DNA of 28,200 nt, taken from Porphyromonadaceae bacterium. GTDB lineage: Bacteria; Bacteroidota; Bacteroidia; Bacteroidales; Paludibacteraceae. Both the position numbers and the translations under genes were made by a program. The stretch covers positions 1 through 28,200 of the forward strand of contig CAJPPQ010000003.1 in the NCBI GenBank assembly GCA_905372605.1, given 5' to 3'. Shown here piece by piece: positions 28,067-28,200 of this stretch. How positions within the stretch are numbered: the stretch's first letter is position 1; every line of letters begins with the position of its first letter. The notes under the pieces were generated by a model, which ran no database searches, was not told the origin of the DNA, and was given only the letters and a program-made list of their open reading frames with translations.

Positions 28067-28200
28067 AGGATTGTTCACTTGGTGATAGTTGTACATAAAG
28101 AGTAGCAATAGTAGGCTTATCGGTGAGACGCATTTTGCCATCGGCAGCTTGTAGTTTCAACTGGTGACAATTTGACACCGTTTCATTTCCTTCCTTTTTA
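28059..28200 (-). pseudogene. Remnant of a Bro-N / antirepressor-like gene (runs off the window)
   Basis: The - strand frame entering at 28200 is open to a TAA at 28061-28059. The first 27 visible residues (KEGNETVSNCHQL, KLQAADGKMRLTD) match the end of the Bro-N / DinD-like antirepressor domain common in Bacteroidetes genomes. After MRLTD the family sequence should continue with about VADTE and many more residues; here it changes abruptly to an unrelated 20-residue tail and stops, overlapping the Crp/Fnr ATG. This points to a deletion or recombination joint near 28110. Family assignment is from memory of the motif. Confidence 0.5.

Noticed and set aside
1..28200. CRISPR arrays, tRNA or rRNA genes, insertion sequences
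   Set aside because: No repeat-spacer pattern, cloverleaf or transposase gene was found; the only repeats are those listed.

Overview
This window is most of a Mu-like, transposable, contractile-tailed prophage in a Bacteroidales-type host, read through its right end into host DNA. The host assignment rests on promoter style (TTTG, 19-20 nt, TAnnTTTG), the near absence of Shine-Dalgarno sites, A-rich start contexts, and families typical of Bacteroidetes (DUF6046-like tail protein, BspA-like leucine-rich repeats, Crp/Fnr regulator). The species cannot be read from the sequence. The phage left end, transposase, MuB-like protein and repressor lie upstream of base 1.

Layout. (1) 1-3724, + strand: early/accessory operon with the C-terminal end of a RecA-like ATPase, a GemA-like protein, a DUF4406 protein, a DUF3164 protein and six unrecognised small proteins; 1859-2775 is visibly more AT-rich. 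(2) 3725-3980: a structured non-coding stretch holding a possible small RNA and two terminator-like hairpins, then a 70-aa protein and a gpG-like virion morphogenesis protein. (3) 4660-4947: two tandem copies of a promoter, two-hairpin and terminator element, meeting tail-to-tail the next operon. (4) 4948-10124, - strand: DNA packaging and portal module (small and large terminase, DUF1320-like protein, DUF935 portal, Mu F-like head protein with a nuclease-like C-terminal domain). (5) 10125-10260: divergent promoters around a 13-bp palindrome. (6) 10261-25341, + strand: protease/scaffold, major capsid protein, sheath, tube, frameshifted tail chaperone, tape measure, baseplate, lysis genes, tail tip and a leucine-rich-repeat fibre; a - strand membrane-protein gene with its own promoter sits between chaperone and tape measure. 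(7) 25509-27361: two DNA methyltransferases near the right end. (8) 27361-27430: phased repeats that look like transposase-binding sites. (9) Beyond these, host DNA: a Crp/Fnr regulator (- strand) and the remnant of a Bro-N/antirepressor-like gene running off the window.

The most unusual part is 4683-5006. A 139-bp element is present twice, with no indels, at an offset of 185 bp. In the two copies the + strand hairpins differ mainly by paired, structure-preserving changes, and on the - strand the last 18 codons of the nuclease-like gene differ only by synonymous changes. Copy 1 keeps only that orphan gene end, and copy 2 is joined to the full gene. This looks like a relic of C-terminal domain exchange next to a conserved, self-contained small RNA. 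I do not recognise the RNA.
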